64,000 nt of DNA, taken from assembly GCF_001683795.1 (NCBI RefSeq), contig NZ_LIGX01000032.1, forward strand, positions 1-64,000. Reading direction: 5' to 3'. The notes under the pieces were generated by a model. The model worked only from the letters and a program-made list of their open reading frames with translations, was not told where the DNA came from and did not search any database. Shown here one piece after another: positions 8,710-20,908 of the stretch; within the stretch, counting starts at the first letter, position 1, and each line of letters begins with the position of its first letter. A program made the position numbers and the translations under genes. This stretch comes from Neoakkermansia glycaniphila. GTDB taxonomy: Bacteria; Verrucomicrobiota; Verrucomicrobiia; Verrucomicrobiales; Akkermansiaceae.

Positions 8710-9479
8710 ATGAGACGAACTGGATTCATGTGATGGTGTGCGCCATTCTGGCGTTGAATTTCGTGGCGATGCTGCTGGCGTGCAAGAGGCGGCAAACTTG
8801 GGCGTTCCGCTTTTTCGTGATGGGCTGGCTGGTGTCTGCCGTGCTGCTGGCGTATAACTGGGAGTTGGCGCAAGCTCCGCCATTCGGCAATATGCACCAT
8901 GTGATGTGTATTGTGCCGCTGGTGCTGGGGCCGGCGTATCTCTATTCATGGAAGGTGCAGAAGCATGCGTGGCTGCTTGGGTATTTTGCCGGGGCTGCTG
9001 TTCTATTCATGGTCGGCGCGTTGTGTATGCCCGTGCTGGATTCGTGGCGGCAGATGCCTGCTTTGCAGTCGCCGTGGTTTGTGCCGCATGTGGCGGCTTA
9101 TCTGCTGTCCTACGGGCTGATGACGGTGGCGACGGTGCTGGTGGCTGTGTCGTGCTGGAGGCGATGGGAGTCGGATAAGTTTATGGATGCCGCGCATGAT
9201 ACGGTGCTGCTCGGTTTCCCGCTGATGAGTTTCGGCTTGTGGTCGGGCGCGGTATGGGCCGATGCCGCATGGGGCGGTTATTGGGCATGGGATATCAAGG
9301 AGGTATGGTCTCTGGTGACATGGGGGCTGTATCTGGTGTATTTCCATATTCCCCGCAAGCCGGAGAGGCTGCGTTCACGTCGCGTGGTGCTGTTTCTGGC
9401 TTTTGCCGCCTTGCTGGTGACTTTCCTCGTGGTGAATCTGCTGCCGAAGATTACGTCGATGCACAGTTACGCGCAGTGA
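8706..9479 (+). CDS. ccsA: Cytochrome c assembly protein CcsA/ResC
   Basis: 257 residues and about eight membrane helices. The tryptophan-rich haem-handling WWD-type segment is visible at about residues 180-205 (AAWGGYWAWDIKEVWSLVTW), with conserved histidines in flanking loops (FGNMHHVM, VPHVAAYLLSYG, ITSMHSYAQ). CcsA carries haem across the membrane and, with ResB, ligates it to apocytochrome c. The ATG at 8706 is chosen because it overlaps the resB stop as ATGA and starts directly before the first helix; the upstream in-frame ATG would encode an unlikely polar extension inside resB. Confidence 0.9.
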   Translation: MNETNWIHVMVCAILALNFVAMLLACKRRQTWAFRFFVMGWLVSAVLLAYNWELAQAPPFGNMHHVMCIVPLVLGPAYLYSWKVQKHAWLLGYFAGAAVLFMVGALCMPVLDSWRQMPALQSPWFVPHVAAYLLSYGLMTVATVLVAVSCWRRWESDKFMDAAHDTVLLGFPLMSFGLWSGAVWADAAWGGYWAWDIKEVWSLVTWGLYLVYFHIPRKPERLRSRRVVLFLAFAALLVTFLVVNLLPKITSMHSYAQ

Positions 9480-9580
9480 GTGTGTAGAGATGCTTCGCCA
9501 CGGTTGCCGGTATGACGAGTGGCGTTTGTTCGGCTTTTTTCGTCATGCCGTGTTTTTCCGAAGAATGTACGATTTTATTC

Positions 9581-9608
9581 TTGGTGGTGGTGTGAGTGGA
9601 TGTATAGT
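9581..9608 (+). promoter_or_regulatory. Promoter of the secreted protein gene at 9617
   Basis: TTGGTG, 16-nt spacer, TATAGT. The -10 box ends 8 nt before ATG. Confidence 0.5.
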
Positions 9609-9616
9609 GATGTTCC

Positions 9617-10468
9617 ATGAAGACACAATGGACAACTACCCTGGGTGTGATGTTGCTGATCGGGAATGTGCAGGGGCAGGAACTGCCCCGTGAGGATGAT
9701 GCTGCCAGGGCCTGGCATTTGGCGACGATGCCTTTGCCCGTCGGGAAGACCGTGCCTGCCGAAAGCAAGTATGAGTCATATCGTCAGGAGATTCTTGCAG
9801 GAAAGCAGAAGATGCTCGATGTGTTGAAGGGGATTGCGGATTCAGCAACGGCTTCTGCGGCGATACCGAAGCTTGAAGCTATTTGTGAGGGGACGGAGGC
9901 GAGCTGGCAGGAGCATATCGGCGATATGCTTGTTTCCTGCAAAGACGAAGCCCGTGTGGAAAAACGGTACGAAGTTCAGAGCAGGGTGATTGATACGGCC
10001 TTGCATTTTGAAATTTCCCGGTTGAGGGTGCTGGGGCTTTTGTCGGATGATGTCAAGGCCGCCATTGAAGCTTTCGGGTCCTTGTGTGTGTTTCCGGAGG
10101 TGGTGTATGCCACGGATCCGGTGATGGCGCACGAGCAGGAGGAAGTGTATCGCCGATATTTTTATGAGCTGATGGCTATTCTGGAGGAGATGACTGTGGC
10201 TCTGGCTTCCGTGAAGGATACGGCTTCTGCTGATGCCGTGGCAGTCCGCATGACGGTATTGAGGGAGAGGCAGAAGAAGGCGGAAGAGTATTTGAGCGGG
10301 AGGAAGGTTTCCGATATTGCCAGAGACCGGGTGCGTATGCCGGATGAGTACCTTTTCTCAAGGATGCAGAACGTGTGGGGAGACGAGCTGAAGCGCATTG
10401 GGCAAAATGACCATTTCGGTTCTTCCGAATTGGAAGAGGCGTTGGATGGGATCAGCCTTTCGTATTGA
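9617..10468 (+). CDS. Secreted alpha-helical protein of unknown function
   Basis: 283 residues, not recognised. Residues 1-21 look like a signal peptide ending near VQGQ. The rest is rich in Glu, Lys, Ala and Leu and is predicted by eye to be mostly helical, with heptad-like stretches around residues 150-250 (for example LRERQKKAEEYL). Two cysteines (near residues 87 and 112) could pair outside the cytoplasm. A promoter close to the ATG supports the start. It stands alone between ccsA and a convergent acyltransferase. Confidence 0.55.
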   Translation: MKTQWTTTLGVMLLIGNVQGQELPREDDAARAWHLATMPLPVGKTVPAESKYESYRQEILAGKQKMLDVLKGIADSATASAAIPKLEAICEGTEASWQEHIGDMLVSCKDEARVEKRYEVQSRVIDTALHFEISRLRVLGLLSDDVKAAIEAFGSLCVFPEVVYATDPVMAHEQEEVYRRYFYELMAILEEMTVALASVKDTASADAVAVRMTVLRERQKKAEEYLSGRKVSDIARDRVRMPDEYLFSRMQNVWGDELKRIGQNDHFGSSELEEALDGISLSY

Positions 10469-10500
10469 TGTGTGTGATGAACCTGTGTGCGAATCACAGA

Positions 10501-11538
10501 TTATCCTTGATGTTGAGTCGCGCGGAACGGCTTTGTCCGTGCTCCAAGGCAAAGAATACTCATGGGTAGGGGAAAGAGTTTTTGGAAAAGGAGGTACAGG
10601 TAATACAGGATGAAGAAGGAGATGAGAGCAGCCGCGGCGTTCAATTCGACAGGATGCCCGGCGATGGCTCGCAAGGCAGCTTTGAGGACGCGGTAGAGCG
10701 GAATATGGGCTCCGTAAATCCACATGAGAGCCGGCCCCATATGAGCAAGGTACGATGTTATTTTTCCACCGAGCGGGAAAAGGAATAGGGCAAGCAGGAG
10801 CAGAGCAAGGCCGCCACCGGCCAACAGGGGAAACATCAACCATGTCCAAGGAGCTTCGAAGAGGTAGGATTGCCCATGAAAGAAAAAGGCGCTCCATGCC
10901 AGAATGACAAGGGGCAGCAGTATCCAAAGGCGTTTGCGCATGGCCTGAGCCAGATCGCCGGGTTTGATGCTTCGCATTCCGGCGCCGGAGAGGAAGCACA
11001 GAATGCCGGCATGGTGTATATAGGGTATCGAATAGTTAGTCGTTCCCCAGAGGATCAAGAGCAATAGAACAAGAGAATATATATGGAGGGTGCACCAGCA
11101 GTATATTCTGCATGCTGCATAGACGGTCTGATAAACGAACAGGTTGCATAGAAACCACAGGACGACGAGGAAGGGGTGTTCGCCCAGGCCGAAGGCATTG
11201 CGGATAATCCATATCGCGCCGAGGTGATCCTTCCATACCGTAGCCTGAGGATCGTTCGGATATAATGTGGCTGTGACATAAGCCAGGCATCCGGCGATCA
11301 CAGCCCAAGCGGTCCAAGAGATACCGAGCCACATGACCCGATTCCAGCTTTTTCCTGCGTTTCGCGGAGAAAAGTACCCCGCAAGGAAAAAGAAGAGCAT
11401 GACGCCACCTTGCGTGGGTAAGGTGCACCATGGGGCGGATCCTTGCGTATGGGAGAGGATGACGAAGTACATCGCCAAAACTCTTGCCAGATCAATCCAC
11501 GGGATTCTGTTTTTGGAAACGGCGGAGAGAGGTTCCAT
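10501..11538 (-). CDS. Acyltransferase family 3 membrane protein
   Basis: 345 residues with about ten membrane helices. The N-terminus IPWIDLARVLAMYFVILSHT fits the acyltransferase-3 signature (WxDxxRxxA...H), followed by GGVMLFFFLAGYFSPRN, the second family motif. It probably acylates a surface glycan, lipid or peptide. It is read toward and converges with the unknown gene at 9617, and lies 90 nt downstream of the M42 gene on the same strand, with a hairpin in between. It is unlike the protein at 507-1547 apart from the family motifs. Confidence 0.78.
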   Translation of the reverse strand: MEPLSAVSKNRIPWIDLARVLAMYFVILSHTQGSAPWCTLPTQGGVMLFFFLAGYFSPRNAGKSWNRVMWLGISWTAWAVIAGCLAYVTATLYPNDPQATVWKDHLGAIWIIRNAFGLGEHPFLVVLWFLCNLFVYQTVYAACRIYCWCTLHIYSLVLLLLILWGTTNYSIPYIHHAGILCFLSGAGMRSIKPGDLAQAMRKRLWILLPLVILAWSAFFFHGQSYLFEAPWTWLMFPLLAGGGLALLLLALFLFPLGGKITSYLAHMGPALMWIYGAHIPLYRVLKAALRAIAGHPVELNAAAALISFFILYYLYLLFQKLFPLPMSILCLGARTKPFRATQHQG

Positions 11539-11580
11539 TCAGAAAGAGAGAAGCGCGAATAGGGCAGGTAGGCAGCAGAC

Positions 11581-11612
11581 CTCCGCAGCCGCTGGAAGTT
11601 ACCGGCTGCGGA
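11581..11612 (-). terminator. Hairpin between the M42 and acyltransferase genes
   Basis: An 11-bp perfect stem, CTCCGCAGCCG (11581-11591) with CGGCTGCGGAG (11602-11612). There is no U-run on the - strand, so it could be a weak terminator or an mRNA-stabilising element. Confidence 0.45.
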
Positions 11613-11628
11613 GGAGGGAGGGAGCCGT

Positions 11629-12759
11629 TTATTTTTTGCCTTTTTTGGCAGGTTTTTTGTCGGCCTTTTTCGATGATGCCTTTTTGGAGAGCGGTTTGTT
11701 TTCCGCACCCCAGTTCCAATCCCACTGCTGGAGGTTGGAGACGCAGGCTGTGAGGAGGTCGACGGAGGCCTGAAGGTCGATTTTATGCGCCATTTCAATG
11801 ACCTGATGGACGTTGCGCACGGGGACGGAGATGGCTCCGGCAATGGCTCCTCCCGCCGTGAAGCGTTGCATGGAGCCGGCATCGGTGCCGCCTGCTGCGA
11901 GGAGTTCGAGCTGGCTGGGGATGTTTTCGGCTTCCGAGACGGCTTTCATGAAGGCGACCATGCGGCGGTCGGCGATGAGGGAGCTGTCGTAGATTTTGAT
12001 GGCGGTGCCTTTGCCGAGTTCTGTGCACATTTCATGGCTGCCCGCGCCTGGGGTGTCGTACGCGATGGTGACGTCGAGGGCGAAGGCGAAGTCCGGCTGG
12101 ATTTGCAGGGCCCCTACCTGTGCGCCTCGGCAGCCGACTTCTTCCTGTACGGAGAAGACGGCATAGAGGTCGTAGGCCGGGAGGGTTTTAGCAGCTTTGA
12201 GGGCGCGGAGGGTTTCGATGAGGATGTAGCATCCGGCGCGGTTGTCGAGGGATTTGACGTTGATGCAGTCGCCCATTTCGGTGAGTTCGCGTTCGCGGGT
12301 GATGGCATCGCCGACGGAGACGTATTTTTCGACTTCTTCCTTCGGCAGGCCGAGGTCGACGAAGAAGTCGGTGACTTCCGGCATTTTGGCGCGTTCCGCC
12401 GGGGTCATGACGTGGATGGGTTTGGCGCCCATGCAGCCGAGGAGGTCTTTGGTGCCGTGGACGATGACGCGCTGGGCGGTGAGGGTTTTCGGGTCGAAGC
12501 CTCCGAGGGGCAGGATGCGGAGGAAGCCTTTGTCGTCGATGTGGCGGACGATGAAGCCGATTTCGTCCATGTGCGCGGCGGCCATGATGCTTTTGGAAGA
12601 GTCCTTGCCTTTTTTGACGGCGATGACGTTGCCGATGTTGTCGACGCTGATGCTGTCGACGAGGGGGGTGATTTCCTTGATGATGAATTCGCGGATGGCG
12701 TTTTCAAAGCCGGGCGCACCGGGCGTCTGGCATACTTTGCGTAACAATTCGGTGTTCAT
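11629..12759 (-). CDS. M42 family metallo-aminopeptidase with lysine-rich tail
   Basis: 376 residues. M42 motifs in order: AAHMDEIGF, SLDNRAGC, SVQEEVGCRGAQ (catalytic Glu pair), ALDVTIAYDTPG and the last histidine in VRNVHQVIEMAH. The order and spacing match the paralogue at 1613-2686, but identity is clearly low. The last 20 residues are almost all Lys, Ser and Ala, an unusual basic tail that might bind nucleic acid, membrane or a partner. I start at the ATG at 12759 (MNTELLRKV) because homologues begin there; two upstream in-frame ATGs would add up to 20 residues. Confidence 0.87.
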   Translation of the reverse strand: MNTELLRKVCQTPGAPGFENAIREFIIKEITPLVDSISVDNIGNVIAVKKGKDSSKSIMAAAHMDEIGFIVRHIDDKGFLRILPLGGFDPKTLTAQRVIVHGTKDLLGCMGAKPIHVMTPAERAKMPEVTDFFVDLGLPKEEVEKYVSVGDAITRERELTEMGDCINVKSLDNRAGCYILIETLRALKAAKTLPAYDLYAVFSVQEEVGCRGAQVGALQIQPDFAFALDVTIAYDTPGAGSHEMCTELGKGTAIKIYDSSLIADRRMVAFMKAVSEAENIPSQLELLAAGGTDAGSMQRFTAGGAIAGAISVPVRNVHQVIEMAHKIDLQASVDLLTACVSNLQQWDWNWGAENKPLSKKASSKKADKKPAKKGKK

Positions 12760-12825
12760 TGTACCCGTGAGCATACTCCATTCAGGCGCTTTTTCCAGTC
12801 TATTGTTCCCGCCGGGCAAAATTTC

Positions 12826-12854
12826 TTGTATGTTGCGGGCAAATGAGGTACTTT
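12826..12854 (+). promoter_or_regulatory. rlmI promoter
   Basis: TTGTAT, a 17-nt spacer, then TACTTT. The -10 box lies downstream of the in-frame ATG at 12843, so translation should begin at the ATG at 12864, 9 nt past the -10 box. Confidence 0.6.
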
Positions 12855-12863
12855 GGCTGCGTT

Positions 12864-14048
12864 ATGGCAGGTCTTATCGTTGCGCCTCGGGCGCGCATTT
12901 TTCAGGGGCACGATTGGGTGTACGGTTCGGAAGTACGCAAGGTGTTCGGCAATCCTCGGCCCGGCGATGTGGTGGCTTTGAAGGATGGCCGCGACAGGTA
13001 TCTGGGTTCCGCGATGTATAATCCGCAGTCGCAGATCGTGGCCCGGAGGTTTTCGCGCAGGAAGCAGGATTTGGACCGCGAGTTTTTCGTGCGCCGTTTG
13101 GGTCAGTCGATTGCGCTGCGCGAGAGGCTGATGCCGGGCGAGAGCCTGCTTCGGCTGGTCTGGAGCGAGTCGGACGGTTTGCCCGGCCTGATCGTGGATC
13201 GTTACCAGGATGTGCTGGTGGTGCAGACGTTGACGGTGGCGATGTGGCAGCGCGTGAAGCTGATTACGAATATTCTGGGCGATTTGATGCAGCCGCGAGC
13301 GGTGATTGTGCGTAATGATTCTCCGATGCTGGCGGCCGAGGGGCTGGAGCAGGAGGTGTATGTGGCCATGGGTGAGGAGCCTCAGCCGTTCGATGTGCAG
13401 GGCAGGGGTTTGCGTTTCCTTGTGGATTTGCAGACGGGGCAGAAGACGGGGCTGTATCTTGACCAGTTGCAGAATTATATGGAGGTTGCCCGTTGGGCGA
13501 AGGGCCGCAGGGTGCTGGATTGTTTCAGCAATCAGGGCGGGTTTGCGCTAGCCTGTGCGCGGGCCGGGGCTTTGTCGGTGACGGCGGTGGATGTGTCCGA
13601 AGAGGCGATTTCTTCCGTGCGCCGCAATGCGGAGCTGAACGGGGTGAAGATCGATGCTGTGGCGGACAATGCTTTTGATTTCCTGAAGAAGGAAGCCAAT
13701 GAGGTGCGCAACGGCGGTGAACCGAAGTGGGATTTGATTGTTCTCGACCCGCCTTCGTTTACGCGCAGCAAGAAGTCGTTGCACGATGCGATGCGCGGCT
13801 ATAAGGAGATTCATCTGCGTGCGATGAAGATGCTGCCAGTGGGCGGGATTCTTTCGACTTTCTGCTGTTCGCACCATGCGAGCGCCGAGCTGTTCAGGGA
13901 GAGTATCGGAGAGGCTGCGGTGGATGCCCCTGCCACTCTGCGCCTTCTTCAGACGCATGGGCAAAGTCCGGATCATCCTGTTCTTCTGAATTTGCCGGAG
14001 ACGGAGTATCTGAAAGGGTTTTCCTTCGAGCTGGTGCCCGGCAGATAA
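12864..14048 (+). CDS. rlmI: RlmI-type class I rRNA (cytosine-C5) methyltransferase
   Basis: 394 residues. An N-terminal PUA-like RNA-binding domain (about residues 1-75, with the family phrase IFQGHDWVYGSEV) is followed by the middle beta domain (SESDGLPGLIVDRYQD) and a Rossmann methyltransferase domain (RRVLDCFSNQGGFALACARAG, SAM loop). The catalytic motif LDPPSF and a late Cys-Cys pair in STFCCSHH are as in RlmI/RlmL-C proteins. RlmI methylates C1962 of 23S rRNA. It is transcribed divergently from the M42 gene and followed by a good terminator. Confidence 0.88.
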   Translation: MAGLIVAPRARIFQGHDWVYGSEVRKVFGNPRPGDVVALKDGRDRYLGSAMYNPQSQIVARRFSRRKQDLDREFFVRRLGQSIALRERLMPGESLLRLVWSESDGLPGLIVDRYQDVLVVQTLTVAMWQRVKLITNILGDLMQPRAVIVRNDSPMLAAEGLEQEVYVAMGEEPQPFDVQGRGLRFLVDLQTGQKTGLYLDQLQNYMEVARWAKGRRVLDCFSNQGGFALACARAGALSVTAVDVSEEAISSVRRNAELNGVKIDAVADNAFDFLKKEANEVRNGGEPKWDLIVLDPPSFTRSKKSLHDAMRGYKEIHLRAMKMLPVGGILSTFCCSHHASAELFRESIGEAAVDAPATLRLLQTHGQSPDHPVLLNLPETEYLKGFSFELVPGR

Positions 14049-14073
14049 GGTTGTCCACCGTTTTCCGATGACG

Positions 14074-14105
14074 AATCCCCTGCACATGCGGGGGATTTTC
14101 ATTTT
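14074..14105 (+). terminator. Terminator after rlmI
   Basis: Near-perfect stem AATCCCCTGC / GCGGGGGATT around loop ACAT, followed by TTTTCATTTTT. Confidence 0.8.
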
Positions 14106-14251
14106 TGGTTTTGGGGGCGGCAGGCAGTGTCATGGATGGCGAATTTTTTTAGACAAAAAATGAAAGTTGCGTGAAGGATTGACGGTGAAAATTTCATGGT
14201 TTCGATTGTTGTAATTTCTCAAATTATTTTTCAGATTTCTTCAAAAAAGTG

Positions 14252-14279
14252 TTGACCGGATATTCGATTCTGCTATACT
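14252..14279 (+). promoter_or_regulatory. Strong promoter of a candidate small RNA
   Basis: TTGACC, 16-nt spacer, TATACT. It is preceded by about 110 nt of very A/T-rich sequence (14140-14251) that could act as an UP element. No reading frame on + follows it. Confidence 0.7.
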
Positions 14280-14285
14280 GTGCTC

Positions 14286-14391
14286 GTCCGGAGGAGCGGA
14301 CTTAAAAATCTCCTTGGGCCCTCAAGTGGGGTCTAGTTTCATAGGGTAGTTGGGGCGCCCCGGTCTTTCGAGACCGGGGCGACTTCCTTTT
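14286..14391 (+). ncRNA. Candidate small non-coding RNA, about 105 nt
   Basis: The RNA is bounded by a predicted start 7 nt past the -10 box and by a perfect 11-bp hairpin with a UUCG loop (14356-14381) followed by TTCCTTTT. The first hairpin begins at the predicted first base: GTCCG (14286-14290) pairs with CGGAC (14297-14301), exposing GAGGAG in the loop. A second stem, GGCCC (14317-14321) with GGGTC (14329-14333), follows. The linker contains TCTCCTT, complementary to a Shine-Dalgarno sequence. It does not match the conserved parts of SRP RNA, 6S, tmRNA or RNase P that I know. Confidence 0.5.
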
Positions 14392-14537
14392 ACGGGGTAA
14401 GCCTTTTCTGTGCCTGCCTGAAAGCACTGGGGCTGGTTGTACGAGGCCGGGGCGAGGTCTTGCGACGGTACGATGAATCGTATGTTCTGCGGGAGCGTGT
14501 TTGCTTCCGTTGGTATAGTGCCGGGGGGAATGTCTTC
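14392..14537. other. Intergenic region after the sRNA candidate
   Basis: Nothing recognised. Open frames here on + are antisense to the membrane protein gene that ends at 14538. Confidence 0.35.
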
Positions 14538-15416
14538 CTAGTTCTGGAAGAGGAAGGCGGAAAGCGCTGGGAGTGCGAGGCTGAGCCAGCCGATGGCGAA
14601 GAGCTGGTCGGTGGTCATTCTGTGCCTGTAGCGGTCAAGTACCTGAAGGCAGGCTGCACCGATGGCGATGGTGTAGTAGAAGCACCTTTCGTATGGAGGC
14701 ATGATGTTTGCCAGGATGAGGCAGGCCAGCAGGAGCGCCAGCAGGAAGACGGGCAGCAGGCCGACGATGCGGTTCTGTTCCTGTCCCTGTTGAAGCCATG
14801 CATGGCGGCTCAGGAGGTGGAGCATGACGAGTGCTGCAAAGCAGAGGGTAGGCGGGAAGAGGATGATGTTCGCAATGGGGGCGGTGATCGAGTAGTACCA
14901 CGCGGGAGCGGAGCATGCACCGGCAAAGCTGAGGGCGATGAGTGCGGTTTGCAGGATTCTGTTTTTCCAAAGGTAGGGTACCATGAGGGCCAGCGCTGTG
15001 CAAAGAGCCGGGATGGAGCAGAAGGTCAGCAGGCCGATGCCGACCTGATACAATCCGAGCCACAGGGCGGCTAGGAGTGCTGCGATGATGAGGTAGGCCA
15101 GAGGAATGAAGCGTGCCTGATAGAATTCCGGCCGCCAGCAGGCATGAGGATCGCTTTTGTAGATGATGACTTTGAGCATGCGCATGATGAGGACGAAGCC
15201 CCATACGCAGACGCAGAGGAGGAAGAGCGGCTCTCCCGGCAAGCCGATGATCCAGAGCATTTTGGAATAGGCCAATCCCCATGCGAGAGCAACGAGCATG
15301 ATGTCGAGGCCCCACAATTGGGGTCGAATCCACCACGGCGCGTTGTTTTCAAATGGATGCACAACGATGACATGATGGCTTTTTGTACGATGGAATGCAA
15401 GGGGGAGGATTGTCAT
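14538..15416 (-). CDS. Polytopic membrane protein, possibly a divergent UbiA-like prenyltransferase
   Basis: 292 residues with eight or nine hydrophobic helices and short loops. Some phrases recall UbiA-superfamily enzymes (an Arg/Lys-Asp stretch, [21 protein letters not shown], after helix 2; a closing [19 protein letters not shown]), but the paired Asp-rich motifs that bind prenyl diphosphate are not present in the usual form. The function is therefore open. I chose the ATG at 15416 because the longer in-frame extension is antisense to thiG and hydrophilic. The gene diverges from thiG with only 49 nt between starts. Confidence 0.5.
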   Translation of the reverse strand: MTILPLAFHRTKSHHVIVVHPFENNAPWWIRPQLWGLDIMLVALAWGLAYSKMLWIIGLPGEPLFLLCVCVWGFVLIMRMLKVIIYKSDPHACWRPEFYQARFIPLAYLIIAALLAALWLGLYQVGIGLLTFCSIPALCTALALMVPYLWKNRILQTALIALSFAGACSAPAWYYSITAPIANIILFPPTLCFAALVMLHLLSRHAWLQQGQEQNRIVGLLPVFLLALLLACLILANIMPPYERCFYYTIAIGAACLQVLDRYRHRMTTDQLFAIGWLSLALPALSAFLFQN

Positions 15417-15431
15417 GAGGATGGATACGCA

Positions 15432-15459
15432 TTGCATCCGCCGGAAAAGGGAGTATGAT
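15432..15459 (+). promoter_or_regulatory. thiG promoter
   Basis: TTGCAT, 16-nt spacer, TATGAT, ending 6 nt before the thiG ATG. Such a short distance leaves no room for a TPP riboswitch. Confidence 0.6.
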
Positions 15460-15465
15460 GCGGTC

Positions 15466-16257
15466 ATGCAAGACGGCACTTCTCCTTTGTGTATAGCCGG
15501 GCGCATGTTTTCTTCGCGCTTGTTGGTCGGTACAGGTAAATTTTCTTCGCCCGATGTGATGAGGGATGCTCTGGAGGCTTCGGGTTCGGAGGTGGTGACT
15601 GTGGCTTTGCGGCGTGCCGATTTGACGGGCAAGCATGATCCTGCCGCCAATATTCTGGAGTTTATCGATCCCGAGAAGTTTTTGATTCTGCCGAATACCA
15701 GCGGTGCAGCCACTGCCGAAGAGGCAGTGCGGCTGGCTCGGCTGGCGGTGGCTGCAGGTTTGCCGAACTGGATCAAGCTGGAGATTCATCCGGATCCGCA
15801 TTATTTGCTTCCCGATCCGATCGAGACGCTGAAGGCTGCGGAGATTCTGGTGAAGGAAGGTTTCGTGGTGCTGCCTTATATCAATGCGGATCCCGTGCTG
15901 GCCCGACGCCTGCAGGATGTGGGGACGGCCGCGGTGATGCCGCTGGGCGCTCCGATCGGCACAAATCACGGGATGACGACGCGTGAGCAGATCGAGATTA
16001 TTATCGAGCAAGCGAGTGTGCCCGTGGTCGTGGATGCCGGCCTGGGCGCACCCAGCCATGCGGCCGAAGCTTTGGAGATCGGCGCCGATGCGGTGCTGAT
16101 CAATACGGCGATTGCGGCTGCCGGCGATCCCTGCGCGATGGCGCAGGCTTTTGCCTTGTCCTGCCGTGCGGGGCGTATGGCGTATGAAGCCGGGCTGGCT
16201 TCTTCATCCCGCCGTGCCGTGGCGACGAGTCCTCTGACTTCGTTCCTGCATCAGTAA
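15466..16257 (+). CDS. thiG: Thiazole synthase
   Basis: 263 residues. ThiG condenses deoxyxylulose 5-phosphate, dehydroglycine and ThiS thiocarboxylate into the thiazole of thiamine, in the cytoplasm. The family start pattern is [18 protein letters not shown]. The Schiff-base lysine lies in [10 protein letters not shown], and the phosphate-binding [10 protein letters not shown] and [21 protein letters not shown] segments are complete. The ATG at 15466 is preferred over one 51 nt upstream because ThiG proteins start here and the promoter -10 box is 6 nt away. No thiS, thiF or thiH is adjacent, so the rest of the pathway must lie elsewhere. Confidence 0.95.
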   Translation: MQDGTSPLCIAGRMFSSRLLVGTGKFSSPDVMRDALEASGSEVVTVALRRADLTGKHDPAANILEFIDPEKFLILPNTSGAATAEEAVRLARLAVAAGLPNWIKLEIHPDPHYLLPDPIETLKAAEILVKEGFVVLPYINADPVLARRLQDVGTAAVMPLGAPIGTNHGMTTREQIEIIIEQASVPVVVDAGLGAPSHAAEALEIGADAVLINTAIAAAGDPCAMAQAFALSCRAGRMAYEAGLASSSRRAVATSPLTSFLHQ

Positions 16258-16274
16258 TCCCATTTTTTTTAACG

Positions 16275-16312
16275 GAAGCCCCGCTCCTCAATTTTAGAGG
16301 AGCGGGGCTTTG
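16275..16312. terminator. Bidirectional terminator between thiG and the beta-galactosidase
   Basis: Stem AAGCCCCGCTCCT (16277-16289) with AGGAGCGGGGCTT (16298-16310). Confidence 0.85.
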
Positions 16313-16342
16313 TGCGTTTTTCCTGTATGGGAAGCTCTGGTT

Positions 16343-20369
<4,027 letters not shown>

Positions 20370-20399
20370 GAAGCGCTCCCTTGAAAAAGGGAGCGCTTC
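20370..20399 (-). terminator. Terminator of the HU gene
   Basis: GAAGCGCTCCC with GGGAGCGCTTC around TTGAAAAA, just past the HU stop, followed by CGCTTTTTAC on the - strand. Confidence 0.8.
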
Positions 20400-20421
20400 A
20401 CTGTAAAAGCTCGGAAATGAT

Positions 20422-20721
20422 TCAGGCTTCGATTTTGCCAACGGTTTCCTTCAGGGTCTTGCCTGCCTTGAATTTGACAACAGAACGTGCAGGGATGGGT
20501 ACATCCTTGGCAGGGTTTTTCGGGTTGCGCCCAACTTTGGCTTTCACGGTCTTGACCTGGAAGGTGCCGAAGTTGCGGATAACGACACGGTCACCCTTGC
20601 CGAGGCGCTTTGTGATGATTTCGACGGCTTTCTGAATGACGTCGAAGACATCACTCTGAGTGAGGTCGGAGTGGGCGCTGATCTGATTAACGAGATCTCG
20701 TTTAGTTAATGTCTTAGCCAT
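20422..20721 (-). CDS. HU/IHF family DNA-binding protein
   Basis: 99 residues. It is a histone-like protein that bends DNA as a dimer. The N-terminal helices start MAKTLTKRDLVNQI, followed by VVIRNFGTFQV and the DNA-binding arm GRNPKNPAKDVPIPARSVVK (about residues 63-82), then FKAGKTLK, as in HU and IHF. The ATG at 20721 matches the family start; the 33-residue in-frame extension upstream is not family-like. HU-type proteins also help site-specific DNA inversion, relevant to the inverted-repeat elements found elsewhere in the window, although no specific link is shown. Confidence 0.93.
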   Translation of the reverse strand: MAKTLTKRDLVNQISAHSDLTQSDVFDVIQKAVEIITKRLGKGDRVVIRNFGTFQVKTVKAKVGRNPKNPAKDVPIPARSVVKFKAGKTLKETVGKIEA

Positions 20722-20867
20722 GTTGTATGATGAGGTGTTTGTGCTAACGCTAGGAGAGATATAGCTCATTTTTGAAGCTTTGTCTCGCAAAAAGTGAGGC
20801 TGTATCGCTTTTTTTTGCACAAAATCGAATTTCTGCGTAATTCGGGTGTTTCGAGTTCATTATTTCC

Positions 20868-20896
20868 TTGACCTCCTGGTCCGGAAAGGCCATTAC
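20868..20896 (+). promoter_or_regulatory. rnhC promoter
   Basis: TTGACC, 17-nt spacer, CATTAC, ending 12 nt before the chosen ATG at 20909. Confidence 0.45.
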
Positions 20897-20908
20897 TCTG
20901 CTGTTCGC

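Noticed and set aside
14286..14391. The sRNA candidate as SRP RNA, 6S RNA or tmRNA
   Set aside because: It lacks the GGUCAGGUCCGGAAGG core of SRP RNA, the long closed duplex with central bubble of 6S, and any tRNA-like end.
15417..15465. TPP riboswitch upstream of thiG
   Set aside because: The promoter -10 box is 6 nt from the ATG and no THI-box sequence is visible.
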